Notes under the pieces: generated by a model | What the model was told of the DNA's origin: nothing | Seen by the model: the letters and a program-made list of their open reading frames with translations, nothing else | The model's database searches: none | Source of the DNA: Plantago major | Taxonomy: Eukaryota > Streptophyta > Magnoliopsida > Lamiales > Plantaginaceae | DNA: 64,000 nucleotides | Reading direction: 5' to 3' | Assembly: GCA_026545765.1 (NCBI GenBank) | Contig: CM048842.1 | Coordinates: forward strand, 45,145,431 to 45,209,430 | Part shown: positions 48,349 to 60,118 of the stretch, one piece after another | Layout: each line of letters starts with the position of its first letter | Numbering within the stretch: the first letter of the stretch is position 1 | Position numbers and translations under genes: made by a program

Positions 48349-49989
48349 TGTTGGTCCAGATAACGGCAAAGTAAAAGACTGGAGGGGGGGGGGGGTGAAT
48401 AGTCTCTTAAAACTTTTGTCGATAAAAACTATTTCTCAGATATCTGTGTAGATATCTGATACTTAAATTCAGAGCGCGGAAGACTTAAGATAGATAAGTG
48501 CAGAAACAGTTAAAGTGTGTGTGTGTGTGTGTGTGTGTTGGTGAAAAGTAAGTACAGAGAAGTAAATAACACAGCAAGTATAGTGGTATCTGGAGGTGGC
48601 GTAATCCTCCAACTAATCCACTTCGGTCTTCCAAAGACCTAGAATTCACTAGAATAGATAATTGAGGTCACCTTACAAAAATCCTATTCTAAGATTCCTT
48701 AAACAAATGGTTCCCAACCAAATGTTCCCCACGAGTTGTTCCCGCTTTCCTGACTGAAGTACTCCTGTACTCGAAACCTTTTGAGCTATTCCTAGCTTCC
48801 CAAGCTAAGTACTTCCTGTGCTCAATAACCTTGGAGTTATTCCTTAGTTTCTCAAACTAAGTACTTCCTGTACTCCACGCCAGTGATGGTGTTGGTTTTG
48901 GTTTGAGTTGTCAGATGAGCTTCTTTAATAACTTTTCAGTTAATCAGATAGCTCTGTGAATCAAGTATACTTAATACACTTTTCACTGTATGGTATCTTG
49001 TTCTTTTTACTGACCCAAGTCTTAGATAAATGTTCAAGAGAATGAATCTCAGATACTTGATCTTTCAATTCAACTCTTTCACAGATAGCAGTGCTTGTTT
49101 AGGATCAGGATACTTAGAACTTTAGTGCTACTTAAGATCAGGAGCTTTGAGTGTAAAGCTTTGAGGATAAGTAGTTTGCTTGAGAGAATATGTTGTTCAG
49201 CGTGTTTATGGAGTTCAAGGTGTCTTCTCAAGTAGTCTAAGTATTGATATTTATAGATGAATTTGAATGCCGTTGAATAGTATCCGTTAGGCTCAAATTC
49301 AAACTATTGATATCTGTGTATAGTACTGCAGTAGGTTTGTCTTCTTCTTCAGAAGGTACCGTTGCTTTTATTCAGACATCTCTGTCCGTGCATTAAATGC
49401 ATTGTACTGTACTTTTTGTCCTGTAGTGCTAACGGAACTATGCTCAGTATCAGAGACTAGTATTATCTGATTCTTTGCACGTCCTTATCTTTAATCTTCA
49501 GATACCACTTTATTGAAACAACTTTGTTGCAATATATTTCTTTTTCAGAAATGTGGTTAAGGCTCAAGGTATCTGAGAGTAGATATCTGTGGGCACTTTC
49601 CTGGTTTTTAGAAAACCTTCTAGTTCTCAGATATCTCTTGTGACACAGCTTGCTTAAAACTATTCGTGTCTTCAAGATATCTGACCAAGGTATCTGTAAA
49701 ACTATTTCAGTAATCTTGTGCAGTTTCTTCAAATCTTCAATGTCGTTGAACTTGTTCCGCTTGGATGTCTTCTTCTTGGTCTTCTCTTCATAAAATAAAA
49801 ATTACATTTTGAGACCTAACATCCTATACAAGATTAGCTAGACTATCATAATTAGTGGGTTTTCTCTTTTACAATGTTCAAGTGAACCAAGAGTACTAAT
49901 CACCTTTCTGAGACTAAGATAAGTCATCATGTTGCTGATCAAAATCTAAACAGATATTTCTAACAAAATATCTAACAAATTTCCTAACA
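48349..49989 (-). repeat. Element B 5' LTR
   Basis: 1,641 bp. The cleanest LTR of the four in CAG/CTG content. Oligo-G run about 48383-48393, GT run about 48514-48537, TATAAATAT at 49247-49255 (minus), and three CTAACA hexamers at the U3 end. Confidence 0.9.
49247..49255 (-). promoter_or_regulatory. LTR TATA box, element B
   Basis: TATAAATAT on the minus strand at the position conserved in all family LTRs. Confidence 0.6.
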
Positions 49990-50186
49990 TTTTGTTTAAG
50001 GACCCACCACCCCTATAAAAATTTATTATTACACTACAAGAGGGTTGTGTTTTATCGAGTTGGATCATGGTTTACTGGTATGGAATGGGTGAGGTATATA
50101 CTCGATCGAGTGGGACAAATAAACTTTATTTGAATGGGTACGTGCAGGTTCGGAATGGGTTTGGTAGAACTCGACCCGTTTAAAAG

Positions 50187-50268
50187 ACTTGATTGTGTGC
50201 CTTATCATAGATCGTGCTAAAGATCGAACTTGATTGTGTGCCTTATCATAGATCGTGCTAAAGATCGA
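50187..50268. repeat. Perfect 41-bp tandem duplication
   Basis: Unit ACTTGATTGTGTGCCTTATC... occurs at 50187-50227 and again at 50228-50268 without mismatch. The surrounding DNA (49995-50480) is otherwise non-coding. Confidence 0.9.
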
Positions 50269-50480
50269 ATATAAGATCATACATTTTTGAGGAATATTGT
50301 ATTTGCTATAAAGTTCTGCATGGCACGGGATTGAGAATCACTACTACTCTTAGGAAGCATATATATTTTCACTATACCCGTCGAGTATCGACGGGCCATA
50401 ACTAGTTGTTTTTAAAGAAAAGATCCTACTCTTCCGTTATAACTCTGTTATCAGTTTTTCACTAAGTTCTTTACTCACAA

Positions 50481-53400
50481 ATGGCTTCCTCTACTGATAC
50501 ACCTCCTATCACTATCACTCCTCCTATTGAAACTCACACCTCTCATGACAATGTGGATCCTACAATCCCTTTTATCTTCACCACTCTGAGAACTCAGTTT
50601 CTAGGGCTATTACGCCCATTCTTGACAAAAATAATTTCCACACTTGGTCTAGAGCCTTCTTGATATCACTACTGATAAGAAACAAAGTGGGATTTGTTGA
50701 TGGAACTATAGTTATACCTGAGAAAGATGATGCTAAAATGAAGGCATGTCAGAGATGTAACACCATCATTCTTTCAAGGCTCATACACTCGGTGTCTCCT
50801 GAAATCAGGAGTACAATCTTATATATGCAAACATCACAAGAATGTTGGGAAAAACTCAAGGTGCGCTATGCGTAGCCTAATGATGTGAGAATCTATCAAC
50901 TTCAACAAGAATTGAGTTGCATTACTCAGGGAAATGGATCTGTCTCTGATTTCTTTACCAAGTTCACTAGCTTATGGGAAGAATTAAGTGACTATAGACC
51001 ATTACCTTCATGTGTTTGCAAACAATGTAAGTGCAAGATCCTTTGAGATCTAGAAAAGGCTCAAGATACTGACAAAATCTTTAAGTTTCTCATAGGTCTC
51101 AGTGACTCTTATGACATGATTAGAGATCAGATAATTATCATGGATCCTAAGCCATCACCTGACAAAGCCTCTCTGGTACTTCAAGAAGAGAGGCAGAAAG
51201 AAGCTAGATATCCAGCTCAGCTACGAATGTAGGTTTTAAGAGATGGAAGGAGAAGTTGTACTGTCCAAACTGCCCTACCATGTCTAATCACTCTATTGAG
51301 ACATGCTTTAAAGTTCATGGTTATCCAACCAACAGTTTTCGTAAGAAGCCCTTTTATGGGCGTGATGGTTTTAGAGGCCATGGTGTAAGAGGCAACCATG
51401 GTACTAAGGTCAATCAAGTCAGCTCTGAAAACACCAGCAACACAGATGTTGCCCCCTCCTTTTCAAATGATAAGTTGCAGCAGCTACTCTCTATGGCTAT
51501 GAAAAATGGTGGAAATAATAGCAACAACTCTCAGCCTAGTAGCTCAAGCAACCCATCAGGAGCCACCACTAGCAAGGAACCAGAGATAAACCATGCATGC
51601 ATAGTATATAAAGTGAATTTTATCTTTAAAAATGTTAAAGAAGCATGGTAATTAGATCCAGGGGCTTCTGATCATATTGTTAAGTCCCCAAAATACTTTA
51701 CTAAGAATATCAAGATTTTAAACTCTTTTGTTCAGTTACCTAACTCAACAAAGATACAAATAACACATATGGGAGACATAGAGATCCCAGGAAAAATCAC
51801 ATTAAAAGATATTTTATGTGTTCCTTCCTTCAAAGTTAATCTCATATATGTCAATAAAATATGATGTGAAAATAATATTGTTTTTATGTTTAGTAAAAAT
51901 GAGTGTTGTATCTTATAGAGAAGCTCTACCTTGAGACTTGCATGGATCAAGATTGGACAGAGTGCAGCAACAAGAGGTCTCTACAATATTAATGAGTTTT
52001 TGCAATTACCTAAGGCATTGGCCATTTCCAACCTAAAGAAACAAGATCTTGAAGCAACTATTGAGGATCATGTTTGGCACTTTAGGTAAGGACATCCTAG
52101 TTTAGATAGGATTTCTGTTATTCAATCTATGTTTCCTGAGATTAGTTGTAACAAGTTCTCTTACTGTGAGGCTGTGAGGTTTGTTTGAAAGCTAAATATA
52201 AGAAACTATCTTTTCCTATTAAAATGACAGCAGCTACTGCTTTTATTCTTGAATGTCTGCACTGTAATTTATGGGGATCATATACTCCACTGCAACCTTA
52301 CATAAACAACATTATTTCTTAACCATAGTAGATGTCTATAGTAGAATGACTTAGATCTATTTGCTAAAGAACAAATCAGATACTAAGCAAGCAATGATTA
52401 ATTTCATCATTTTGATTCAAAATCATATGAATAAGAAAGTTAAGAGAATAAGGACTGACAATGGATTATAATTTCACATGAGTGATTTTCTTGATTAAAA
52501 TGGCATAATTCATCAGAAAACATGTGCTTATACACTTGAGCAAAATTGAATTGTTGAGAGAAAACATCAACACTTATTGAATGTTGCTAGGTCATTGTTA
52601 TTTCAAGCCAATTTGCCTAAGTATTTATGGGGAGAAGCTATGTTAACATTAGCTTTCCTGATAAATAGGATACCTACTCCTATTCAAGGCAATGATACAC
52701 CTTTTTTTTTTTTTTTTGAGAAAGAAAGATTTCATTAGAAAATCAGGAAAAAGGAGCCATAGCTCAATACAAAGAGTATTGTAGCAGATCATGGAAGAAA
52801 ATTAAAACAAATTACAGGAATTCATGAAACTCAAAGGGTAAAGATAGGTATCCATGTGAATCCGTAGCAAAATGGTGACAAAGCTGATGAGCGAGACGAT
52901 TTGCTTCACGCCGTATATGACACACACGAAAATCGGAAAATTCACTGAGCATTTGAAGAACAGCAGAATATACACGTCCATTGGTAGCTCGAGGCCTGGT
53001 AGAGGATTGTAAATTATTTATAACCAACAAAGCGTCACCCTTCCAGAATAATTTTATTGAAGCCCATTTCCTTTGCTAGTGAAGCGACAAAGAATTCTTG
53101 AAAGTTGATAACCTCAACATCAAAATGCCCTTGAAGTTTTTTGCGACTCCAAGCTAAAACCAATCCAGTACTATCTCTAGCAACAGCGTCTATACCACCC
53201 AGGTCATTTTGGGGCACAGCGGCATCAAAATTCATTTTTATCCACCCATCAGGTGGTGCAGACCATGGCCCATGAACAGTTGGCTGCTACCCATTGAGAA
53301 TTCCGACCGGCTTGAACATGTTCAACTAAATTCACAACAAAGTTGAAAGTATCCAAGGGAGTGTACCTTTTTTGATCATGAATCAGCTTGTTTCTATTGT

Positions 53401-54390
53401 ACCAAGAGCTCCAGCAAGAATAGACAAAAAAAAAAAAAATGGAATTCATGAGAATCCATCCTGATTCTAACGCCAGAAATCCAGTTCCAAATATTTTCAG
53501 CTTCAAAATAAATCGACGAGACGGGGCAGTGGGAGATGGTCCAATATTGTCTCGCAAAATGGCAATCACGCAAGAGATGTAAAATAGATTCATTATCATG
53601 ACCGCACATTGCACAGCTTGAACAAGTACTAATATGACGTATGTCCAATTCAACACCTGTGGGTAAAGAATTATGATACACCATTTCAGAGATTTTATAA
53701 TCAGAATCCCATCTATGGCAATCTCAAAGCTTTTGGATGTTTATGTTTTGTCTCAACAGAAAAAGTGGGAATAACTAAGCTTGATCCTAGAGCACATAAA
53801 TGTATGTTTCTAGGATACCCTGCAAATGTTAAGGGATACAAACATTTTGATTTGACAAAAATAACTATATTCATTTCCAGAAATTTTATTTTCATAGAAA
53901 ACATTTTTCCGTTTAAAGAAATGAATAAACAAGAAAATTATAAGCATTTTATCACCTGGTATATTTGATCTGGACTGGGAGACATCTAATTATGTAGAAG
54001 AACAGACAAATGGAGATCAGGACAATGAAAACAACTTAAACATAAGTCCTGAAAGAACAGACAACATTGACATAAATGATGCAAAAGAAGACAATGATAA
54101 TAGCTCTGTAGAGACAGATAACATCACTAGTGAACAAAACAATACATATAATATCACTAGAGAACAAATTGTCATCAGTCCTACAAGAATTAATGAAGAT
54201 CAAAACAGAAATAATAGTCCAAAAAGGACATTAAGGGAAAGAAAATTACCTTCAAAACTTGATATTTATCATCATAATGCAAAAAGTTATGCAACTAAAA
54301 CTAACATATTAAGAACAAAATATCCTATACATAATTTTTTAGGATATGATAAAATGTCAGATTTGCATAGATCACATATATATGTATATA
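50481..54390 (+). pseudogene. Decayed plus-strand Copia gag-pol (element C)
   Basis: Coding remnants read gag (MASSTDTPPITITPP, LRTQFLG, TSQECWEKLKVRYA, QELSCITQGNGSVSDFFTK, KFLIGLSDSYDMI), zinc knuckle region (YCPNCPTMSNHSIETCFKVHG), and protease (LDPGASDHI, where D-S-G is D-P-G). GAG-pre-integrase (VWHFR*GHPS) and integrase (YSRMT, IRTDNGL, EAMLTLAFLINRIPTPIQ) follow. The IN C-terminal region (LKAFGCLCFVSTEK, KCMFLGYPANVKGYKHFDL) and linker (RTLRERKLPSKL) come last. RT and RNase H are absent; sequence ends near 54390. Many stops and frameshifts. A LINE fragment interrupts it at 52702-53672. No LTRs or PBS were identified. Confidence 0.85.
52702..53672 (-). mobile_element. 5'-truncated LINE inserted in element C
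   Basis: A 971-bp insert flanked by the 10-bp target duplication ATGATACACC (52692-52701, 53673-53682). The poly-A tail appears as poly-T at the left. On the minus strand it encodes a zinc-binding RT C-terminus (CSSCAMCGHDNESILHLLRD). An RNase H domain follows (KMNFDAAVPQND, GLVLAWSRKKLQGHFDVEV, HIRREANRLAHQL), typical of plant L1-type LINEs. RT and EN are missing, as expected for 5' truncation. A few frameshifts are present. Confidence 0.92.
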
Positions 54391-54496
54391 CAATCTTCCC
54401 GTTCCTTCATCTGGCTTATGTTCTTCATGTAGCATTCAGACCAAATGACTCTATGAAATTATGTCGATACTTCCACCTATTATGGGTAACGTAGGA

Positions 54497-54545
54497 TACA
54501 TCTCTGTACATATATATGTACATATATATGTACATATATACACAT
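54497..54545. repeat. TACATATATATG short repeats
   Basis: Three near-identical GTACATATATAT units in AT-rich DNA just after element C. Confidence 0.7.
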
Positions 54546-54599
54546 CCATCCATATATTATGTAATAAAGGGTCTAAATCTCACCAGATTAATTCAGATC

Positions 54600-55250
54600 T
54601 CACAAGATTAATTCAGTCCTACGTGAAATTTCATGGAATTAGTTGTATTTTAGTCAATATATATTTCATTGTTATTTACTGGTATGTTGACTACATATAT
54701 AGTTTTTATTCAATCTCATATAACTTTATCTACAAAAATCCGAAAAATATTTTGAACATATATTTGAATTCATCGTGACAAAACGAATCCATAGACACCA
54801 ATCTTGAATAGTATTAATTAAATAAATTATTTTATTCATTAATATAAAATATAATAAAAGATAAAGTGAAATGATGAAAATTTAAAAATAGAGTATTTAT
54901 TAAATTAATTCAACCCTATGTGGAATTTTGTGGAATTAGTTGAATTTTAAACCAGTATATCTTTCGCTGTTTATTTTTATTATGTTGACCATGTATGTAG
55001 TTATTATTAAATGTCATATAAATTTATCTACAAGACTCCGAAAAATATTTTGAACATATATTTGAATTCACCGTGACAAGACGAATCTATAGACACCAAT
55101 CTAGATTATTATTATTAATTAAATAAATTATTTTATTCACTAAAATTAAAATATAAGTTTATTAAATAAGATAATATAAAGCTGATGAGCTAAATCACAC
55201 CATATTCATTCAAATTTCAGCCATCCTACGTGAAATTTTGATACGGCTGA
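54600..55250. repeat. Tandem repeat, ~300-bp period, two full units plus a partial
   Basis: CCTACGTG/CCTATGTG-GAAATTT begins units at about 54618, 54915 and 55225 (periods 297 and 310). The first two share long blocks such as CCGAAAAATATTTTGAACAT, TTTGAATTCA, GACACCAATCT and TTAATTAAATAAATTATTTT. Satellite-like; no ORF. Confidence 0.8.
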
Positions 55251-55254
55251 GTAT

Positions 55255-55580
55255 AGGCCGAATAGGGGAACGTATTAGTGTTGTTGCTAGGGATCATGAG
55301 GGCAATGTCATTGCTTGGTGATAAAATTTTATGTCTAGGTTGTTGAAAATGCGGAAGGTTGGCCAGCCAAATTTAAAACTAAATTTGTTCAAGATTTTGA
55401 GTGTGACATGTAGTAATTGAAAGTGATTATTCTTTGTGATTAAATATCTTAAATCGACAAATTTTAGCTTTGCCTCTTTGTTTCACTTTTCAAATAAATT
55501 CAAGTATTTGATGGAGAATTAGGTTTTGTCAGCTGGTTAAACGGGAGGCTAACGTTTTAGCACATAAATTATACTGCTAG
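55255..55580 (+). pseudogene. LINE-type RNase H remnant
   Basis: Decayed frames read ISVVARDHEGNVIAW near 55280 and VKREANVLAHKLY near 55545. These are the beginning and end of the RVT_3-type RNase H domain of plant LINEs, about 95 codons apart as in intact domains. Stops lie between. It abuts the truncated end of the Gypsy RT. Confidence 0.5.
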
Positions 55581-58500
55581 GTACAAGTAGAGGGGTTCTC
55601 CTTCTACTGGTTTGGACAAGAGTGGTGGTGAGAGGAGATATTTCTTTAAACTGTCAAAGGCTTCTTCACACTCTTTGGTCCACTTAAACTTGTCTCCTTT
55701 CCTCAATATCTTGAAGAAGGGTAGGTTCTTTTCTGCTGATCTAGAGATGAAGCGGCTTAAGGACATAACTCGCCCTATGAGTTGTTGGACCTCATTGATG
55801 GTTTTTGGTTGTGGAAAGTCTAGAATAGCCTTGATCTTTTCCGGGTTGGCACTGATGCCTCTTCCCGTGACCATGTAACCGAGAAACTTACCCCCTTTCA
55901 CTCCAAAGGTACATTTCTCTGGGTTCAGTCTCATCCCGTACTTCCTCAAGATAGAGAAGCAATTGTTAAGGTGCTCGATGTGTTGCTCATCTGTCTTGCT
56001 CTTAACCAACATGTCATCAACATATACTTCCATTGTTTTGCCAATCTCTTCTTTTAACATTTTATTTACCAGGCGTTGGTAAGCAGCTCCAGCATTTTTC
56101 AGTCCAAACGGCATAACCTTGAAGCAATAAACTCCTCCAGCCGCAAAGAAGGCTGTCTTCTTGAGCCATTCTGATTTGATAAAATCCTTGATAAGCATCC
56201 ATGAAGCTAGAAGAGCACATCCGGCTGTGGAGTCCACTAGCTGGTCGATCCGAGGCAAGGGATAAGGATCTTTCGGGCAAAACTTGTTCAATCTAGTAAA
56301 GTCATTGCACATCCTTCACTTACCCGGAGCTTTTTCCACGAGGACCACATTGCAGACCCAATCTGAGTATCTAACCTCTTCGATGGGTCCTACTTTCATT
56401 AGCCTTTCAACCTCTCCGGCTATGATAGCGTCCTCAACGGGTCCAAAGTCTTTTCTCTTTTGGTGGATATACTTGACCGAAGAATCCATGTTCAGGCGGT
56501 GAACAGCTATTCTTGGATCTATCTCCTTAAGATCGTCAGTGCTCCAAGCAAAGACATCATAGTTGCTTTTCAGGCAAGCTATGAGTTTCATCTCAACTTC
56601 AATGCTCATCTCAGTTCCAATCCCAGTCTTCTTCTCAGGACTTCCTTCTATCAATTGGATCTCCTTTAGGGTCTCATGAGGTTCAATCCTTGCTGCCTGA
56701 GGAAATTTCTCCTTGAGAGCTCCAACTCCAATCTCTTCTTTAGGAGGTGTGAGGGCCGCGGGCGAGAGCGGAAGTTCCTTGGCCACAGAGAGGATAGGGA
56801 CAGAGGCACTTCTTGTTGACATAATATAGCACTCCCATGCTTCTCTGACATTTCCTATTTCTTCTCCTACACCATTTGGAGTAGGAAACTTGACCCTATT
56901 GTGCAGTGGAGATGAGATGGCTCTGAATTGATTGAGGCCTGGACGTCCTAAGATAACATTGTAATCAAAGACACGATCCACAACCACGAAGAGAACTGTT
57001 TGAGTTACTCTTGTTGGGAAAGTCCCCATGGAAACTTGTAGAGGGACACTTCGATGGAATGACTGTAGAGCCTCCAAATCCCACTAGTGAAGTATAGACT
57101 CTTCCATACTCGATCCTTCCCAAATTCATTTGGTCCACAGTTCTTTTGGAGATGATGTTAGAAGAGCTTCCAGTATCAATAAGCACCTTATTGACCTTGT
57201 AAGTGGCGATAACTAAAGAGACAACCAAAGGAACGTCCGGATCTCCGAGATCTTCTTCTCCAGACGTTGGGGGAGGTATTTCACTATCATCAAAAGAGAT
57301 CGAGTTTGATCCTCTCAAAGCAGGAGGAGCATAATCTCTATCGTTGTTCCTTAGATGCTGGGCGGTTCTTTCTCTAGCATTCCGACCGTCTCCTCCGCTT
57401 GGACCTTCTGTTATAGTGTTGATAACCCCACTATAGGAAAGGTTTTCCATTTCTAAGTTTTCGGAGTACTCATCGTATCGCTGAGCTTGATGGGAAGGGA
57501 TCCCCGTGGGAGGCGGTGGTAAAGACCCTGTCGTAGTTTCCAGATCATGCTCTGCTCTCCTCCGTTCATTCCTTTGGTGGCGGGAAGGTTCTTCTTCGTA
57601 AACTAGTTCTTTCAGCTTACCGCTTCTTAACAAACTTTCAATCTCAGTTTTCAACTGAACACAGTCTTCCGTGGGAGGGGTTCTTTTACTATTCCTCGCT
57701 GGTTTGGGCCATTGAACATCCACATTCTTTTCAACAATAGAGGCCAAGATGTCGGATCCAGGTCTATTGAGGTGAGTGTACTCCACATATCTCCTGGGAG
57801 GGGTTCTCTCCTTACAAAATTCTCTCTTATCTTTGAAATCCTTTCTTTGCTCAAATTTTGCGGGGCGGTAGCGGGATCTTGTCTCATCGGCTCTTTTCCC
57901 TTCTTAGTTCCGGCTCTTACTGGAACGTTCCTCCTATACTCCTCACCATACAAGACTCCCTCACAGATATCTTCCAAGTATTTTTCATTTGGAATCTCTT
58001 CATTGGAGAGTTTCTTCCTGAGTTCGTCATTGTAGTTGTTGGTGTACAGGCATCGAACCCGCTCTTTGATGCTGTGAGACTCAACTTGACGTACTTCAGC
58101 ATTGAACCGATCTAGAAAGGTCCTAAGATATTCATTGTCTCTTTGGATGATTCCAGCCAAGTGCTCTACTGATCTTTTCCTCTTCTTTGCCTTCTGAAAT
58201 CTCTTCAAAAAGAGAGAGATTACATCCTCATAGGTCTTGATGGAACCATCGGGTAAGGCGGTCCACCAATCCATTGCCTCTCCAAAGAGAGTGGATGAGA
58301 AGTTGAGAGCTTTCATGTTGTCATTCAATCCATTGGGGTCAACGGGACATGTATCTCCATGGTAACGCTCAAGGTTGGGGATAGTGCAATCAGTACGCTT
58401 CCTCTCTCTTCTGATTGCATCGCATAATGGGTTTGGAGCTCTTATCATCACCTTCTCATGAGCCTTCACCATTTTGCCTAGATTAGCAAGTTGGTTCTCC

Positions 58501-59245
58501 AAAGCCTTTTGTTGAATGTAGATTTGTTCAGCAGTAAGCCTCTCACCCGTTCTAGGGTTGATGGCCACATCGGCAGGAAGGTCATCGACTTGGAGAACTG
58601 CGATACTCTCTGACATTTGGTCTCTTGCCCTTGTTTGGAGAGCAGCATGGCGACTAGTACCGCCTGATCCGGTCTAGGTCTTACTGGGCTCCTCTCACGA
58701 TGCTCCTGAGATGCAGTAGCTCTCCTGTTGATAAGGTTGCGCAGATCATCTTGTCAACCTTGTTCTCCTATTCTCTCCAAGACATGGCGATGCTCATTCC
58801 TCGACTGAGCAGGCTCTGTTTGCCTTGGAGCTGCCGATGGCGGAGTAGGTTGGACATTGTTGGATCTAAAGCAACCTTGGTTAGTAGTGAGCAAGAGGCC
58901 GAACTGATTCTCATTCATCCCAAACTCACTTGGACAAATGATCTGGCCATTTGGAAGAGTAAAGTTCCTTCTTGGTGGAGGACCATGTGATCCTGACGGA
59001 GGAACATGTCCTTCCATTCCTTGGACCGTCACTCCAAGTCCTTGGGTCCTCACTGGTAAATCAGCGACTCTTTCATCCTCCGATGAGACACTGGCAGTGT
59101 GACCATCGCTTGGATACTCCTCTCGATTCCTTGATGTTATCCTAGCCAATCGTGTTCTCCTAGTAGGAGGTCTACCTCGTGGTCTTGGAGCGAGAGTTCC
59201 AACTGCAGTAGTGGCGGTTCTCGCTGACTTTCTCTGTCTTGCCAT
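55569..59245 (-). pseudogene. Truncated Ty3/Gypsy gag-PR-RT
   Basis: gag starts at 59245 (MARQRKSARTATTAVG) and, after frame breaks, continues at 57651-58616 (Retrotrans_gag with EAMDWWTALPDGSIKTYEDV). Protease has LIDTGSSSNI with DTG at 57169-57177. Upstream RT region is 56316-57077. RT 55569-56312 has DFTRLNKFCPKDPYPLPRID, MPFGLKNAGAAYQR, YVDDMLVKS at 56013-56024 and FLGYMVTGRGI. One TGA at 56316-56318 replaces the conserved Trp of the KWRMC motif. RT reads into LYLYLAV, the RNase H start, and is then cut off. RNase H, integrase and the 3' LTR are missing. Motifs fit the Tat/Ogre side of Gypsy. Confidence 0.88.
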
Positions 59246-59279
59246 TGCTTATAGAGCTATGAAACTTTTTGTAATGATT

Positions 59280-59297
59280 CCCACAGTCGGCGCCAAA
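59280..59297 (-). other. Gypsy primer binding site
   Basis: The minus strand reads TTTTGGCGCCGACTGTGG, about 35 nt before the gag ATG. TGGCGCCG is the usual PBS start in Athila/Tat-type elements. Confidence 0.6.
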
Positions 59298-59298
59298 A

Positions 59299-59600
59299 TG
59301 TTGAGGTGAAGTCCCCCAAACACTTGTTAAGTTCTTCCTAAGTCGCCTAAGTCCAAATCACTGCAAATCGTCCCAAGTCAAGGTCCAAAGCTAGGGTCCA
59401 AAGCACTAAAGGGTAAGAACCTGCACAAGTAACTTTGAGGGGGGGGGGGGGGGGTTAGGACCGAAGACCTGGTTTCCGTAGTGTCAAACCGGGTAAAGAC
59501 TTTACTTGAGAGAGACTGAAGATCTGCTCTGTATAGTGATCGGGATTAGTTCGTAATGATTACATGACTTACCGTTAGAGAAAATGGGGCCATGCCATTT
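59299..59600 (-). repeat. Probable Gypsy 5' LTR, outer limit uncertain
   Basis: Adjoins the PBS; on the plus strand it starts TGTTGAGGTGAAGTCCCCC. It contains a G run of about 18 bases at 59438-59455. No opposite terminus or target duplication found. Confidence 0.4.
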
Positions 59601-59776
59601 TTTTAATTAAGTCGGTTAATTGGTATAATTGGAAAGCCATTAGGGTTTTATTGGATTTGATACCCCCCCTACCAAATTCAACTCCCCACATTCCATTTTG
59701 TGATGTTTCAATTTCAACTTCTCATACCTCAATTTTTTTTTTTTTTTGAATAAGCTAATTATATTACAAACGATTC

Positions 59777-59858
59777 TACTTCTTGTCTCCCGCCTCAACC
59801 ACCTTATAACTCCTTACTACTTCTTGTCTTCCGCCTCAACCACCTTATAACTCCTTTC
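59777..59858. repeat. Near-perfect ~41-bp tandem duplication
   Basis: TACTTCTTGTCTCCCGCCTC...ATAACTCCTT is followed at once by the same unit with TCTTCC in place of TCTCCC. Confidence 0.85.
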
Positions 59859-60022
59859 AATAATTGACACTGACAGGGTTCGAACTCCTTACCTCTTGCA
59901 TACTTCTCATCCCTTAAATTGAAATATATCTTCTAGTTTATTCACTCCTTTTTGTATTATATTCACCATTTACCCTACTTTATTCATCCTTTTCCCCGGT
60001 AAGCTGGAAGTTAAATCCAGAA

Positions 60023-60118
60023 CGGATGAAGTATTTATTAGATGATAGCAGTGCAATATTTGGCAGCAAACGGATGAAGTATTTATTAGATGATAGCAGT
60101 GCAATATTTGGCAGCAAA
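60023..60118. repeat. Perfect 48-bp tandem duplication
   Basis: CGGATGAAGTATTTATTAGA...GGCAGCAAA at 60023-60070 repeats exactly at 60071-60118. Confidence 0.92.

Larger units (their letters stand above)
34310..49989 (-). mobile_element. Copia LTR retrotransposon, element B (~15.7 kb)
   Basis: Second copy of the element A family, same orientation. LTRs are 34310-35892 (3') and 48349-49989 (5'), TG...CA, with perfect TTTTG target duplications (34305-34309, 49990-49994). PBS at 48334-48346, PPT at 35893-35910. Internal order is the same as A and the sequences are collinear for about 12.4 kb. Several domains are better preserved than in A, notably RT, the integrase-RT linker and the accessory gene with its introns. 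Its LTRs are about 24 bp longer at the U3 end than those of A. Size and gene order suggest the SIRE/Maximus side of Copia; that lineage call is an inference. Confidence 0.93.
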
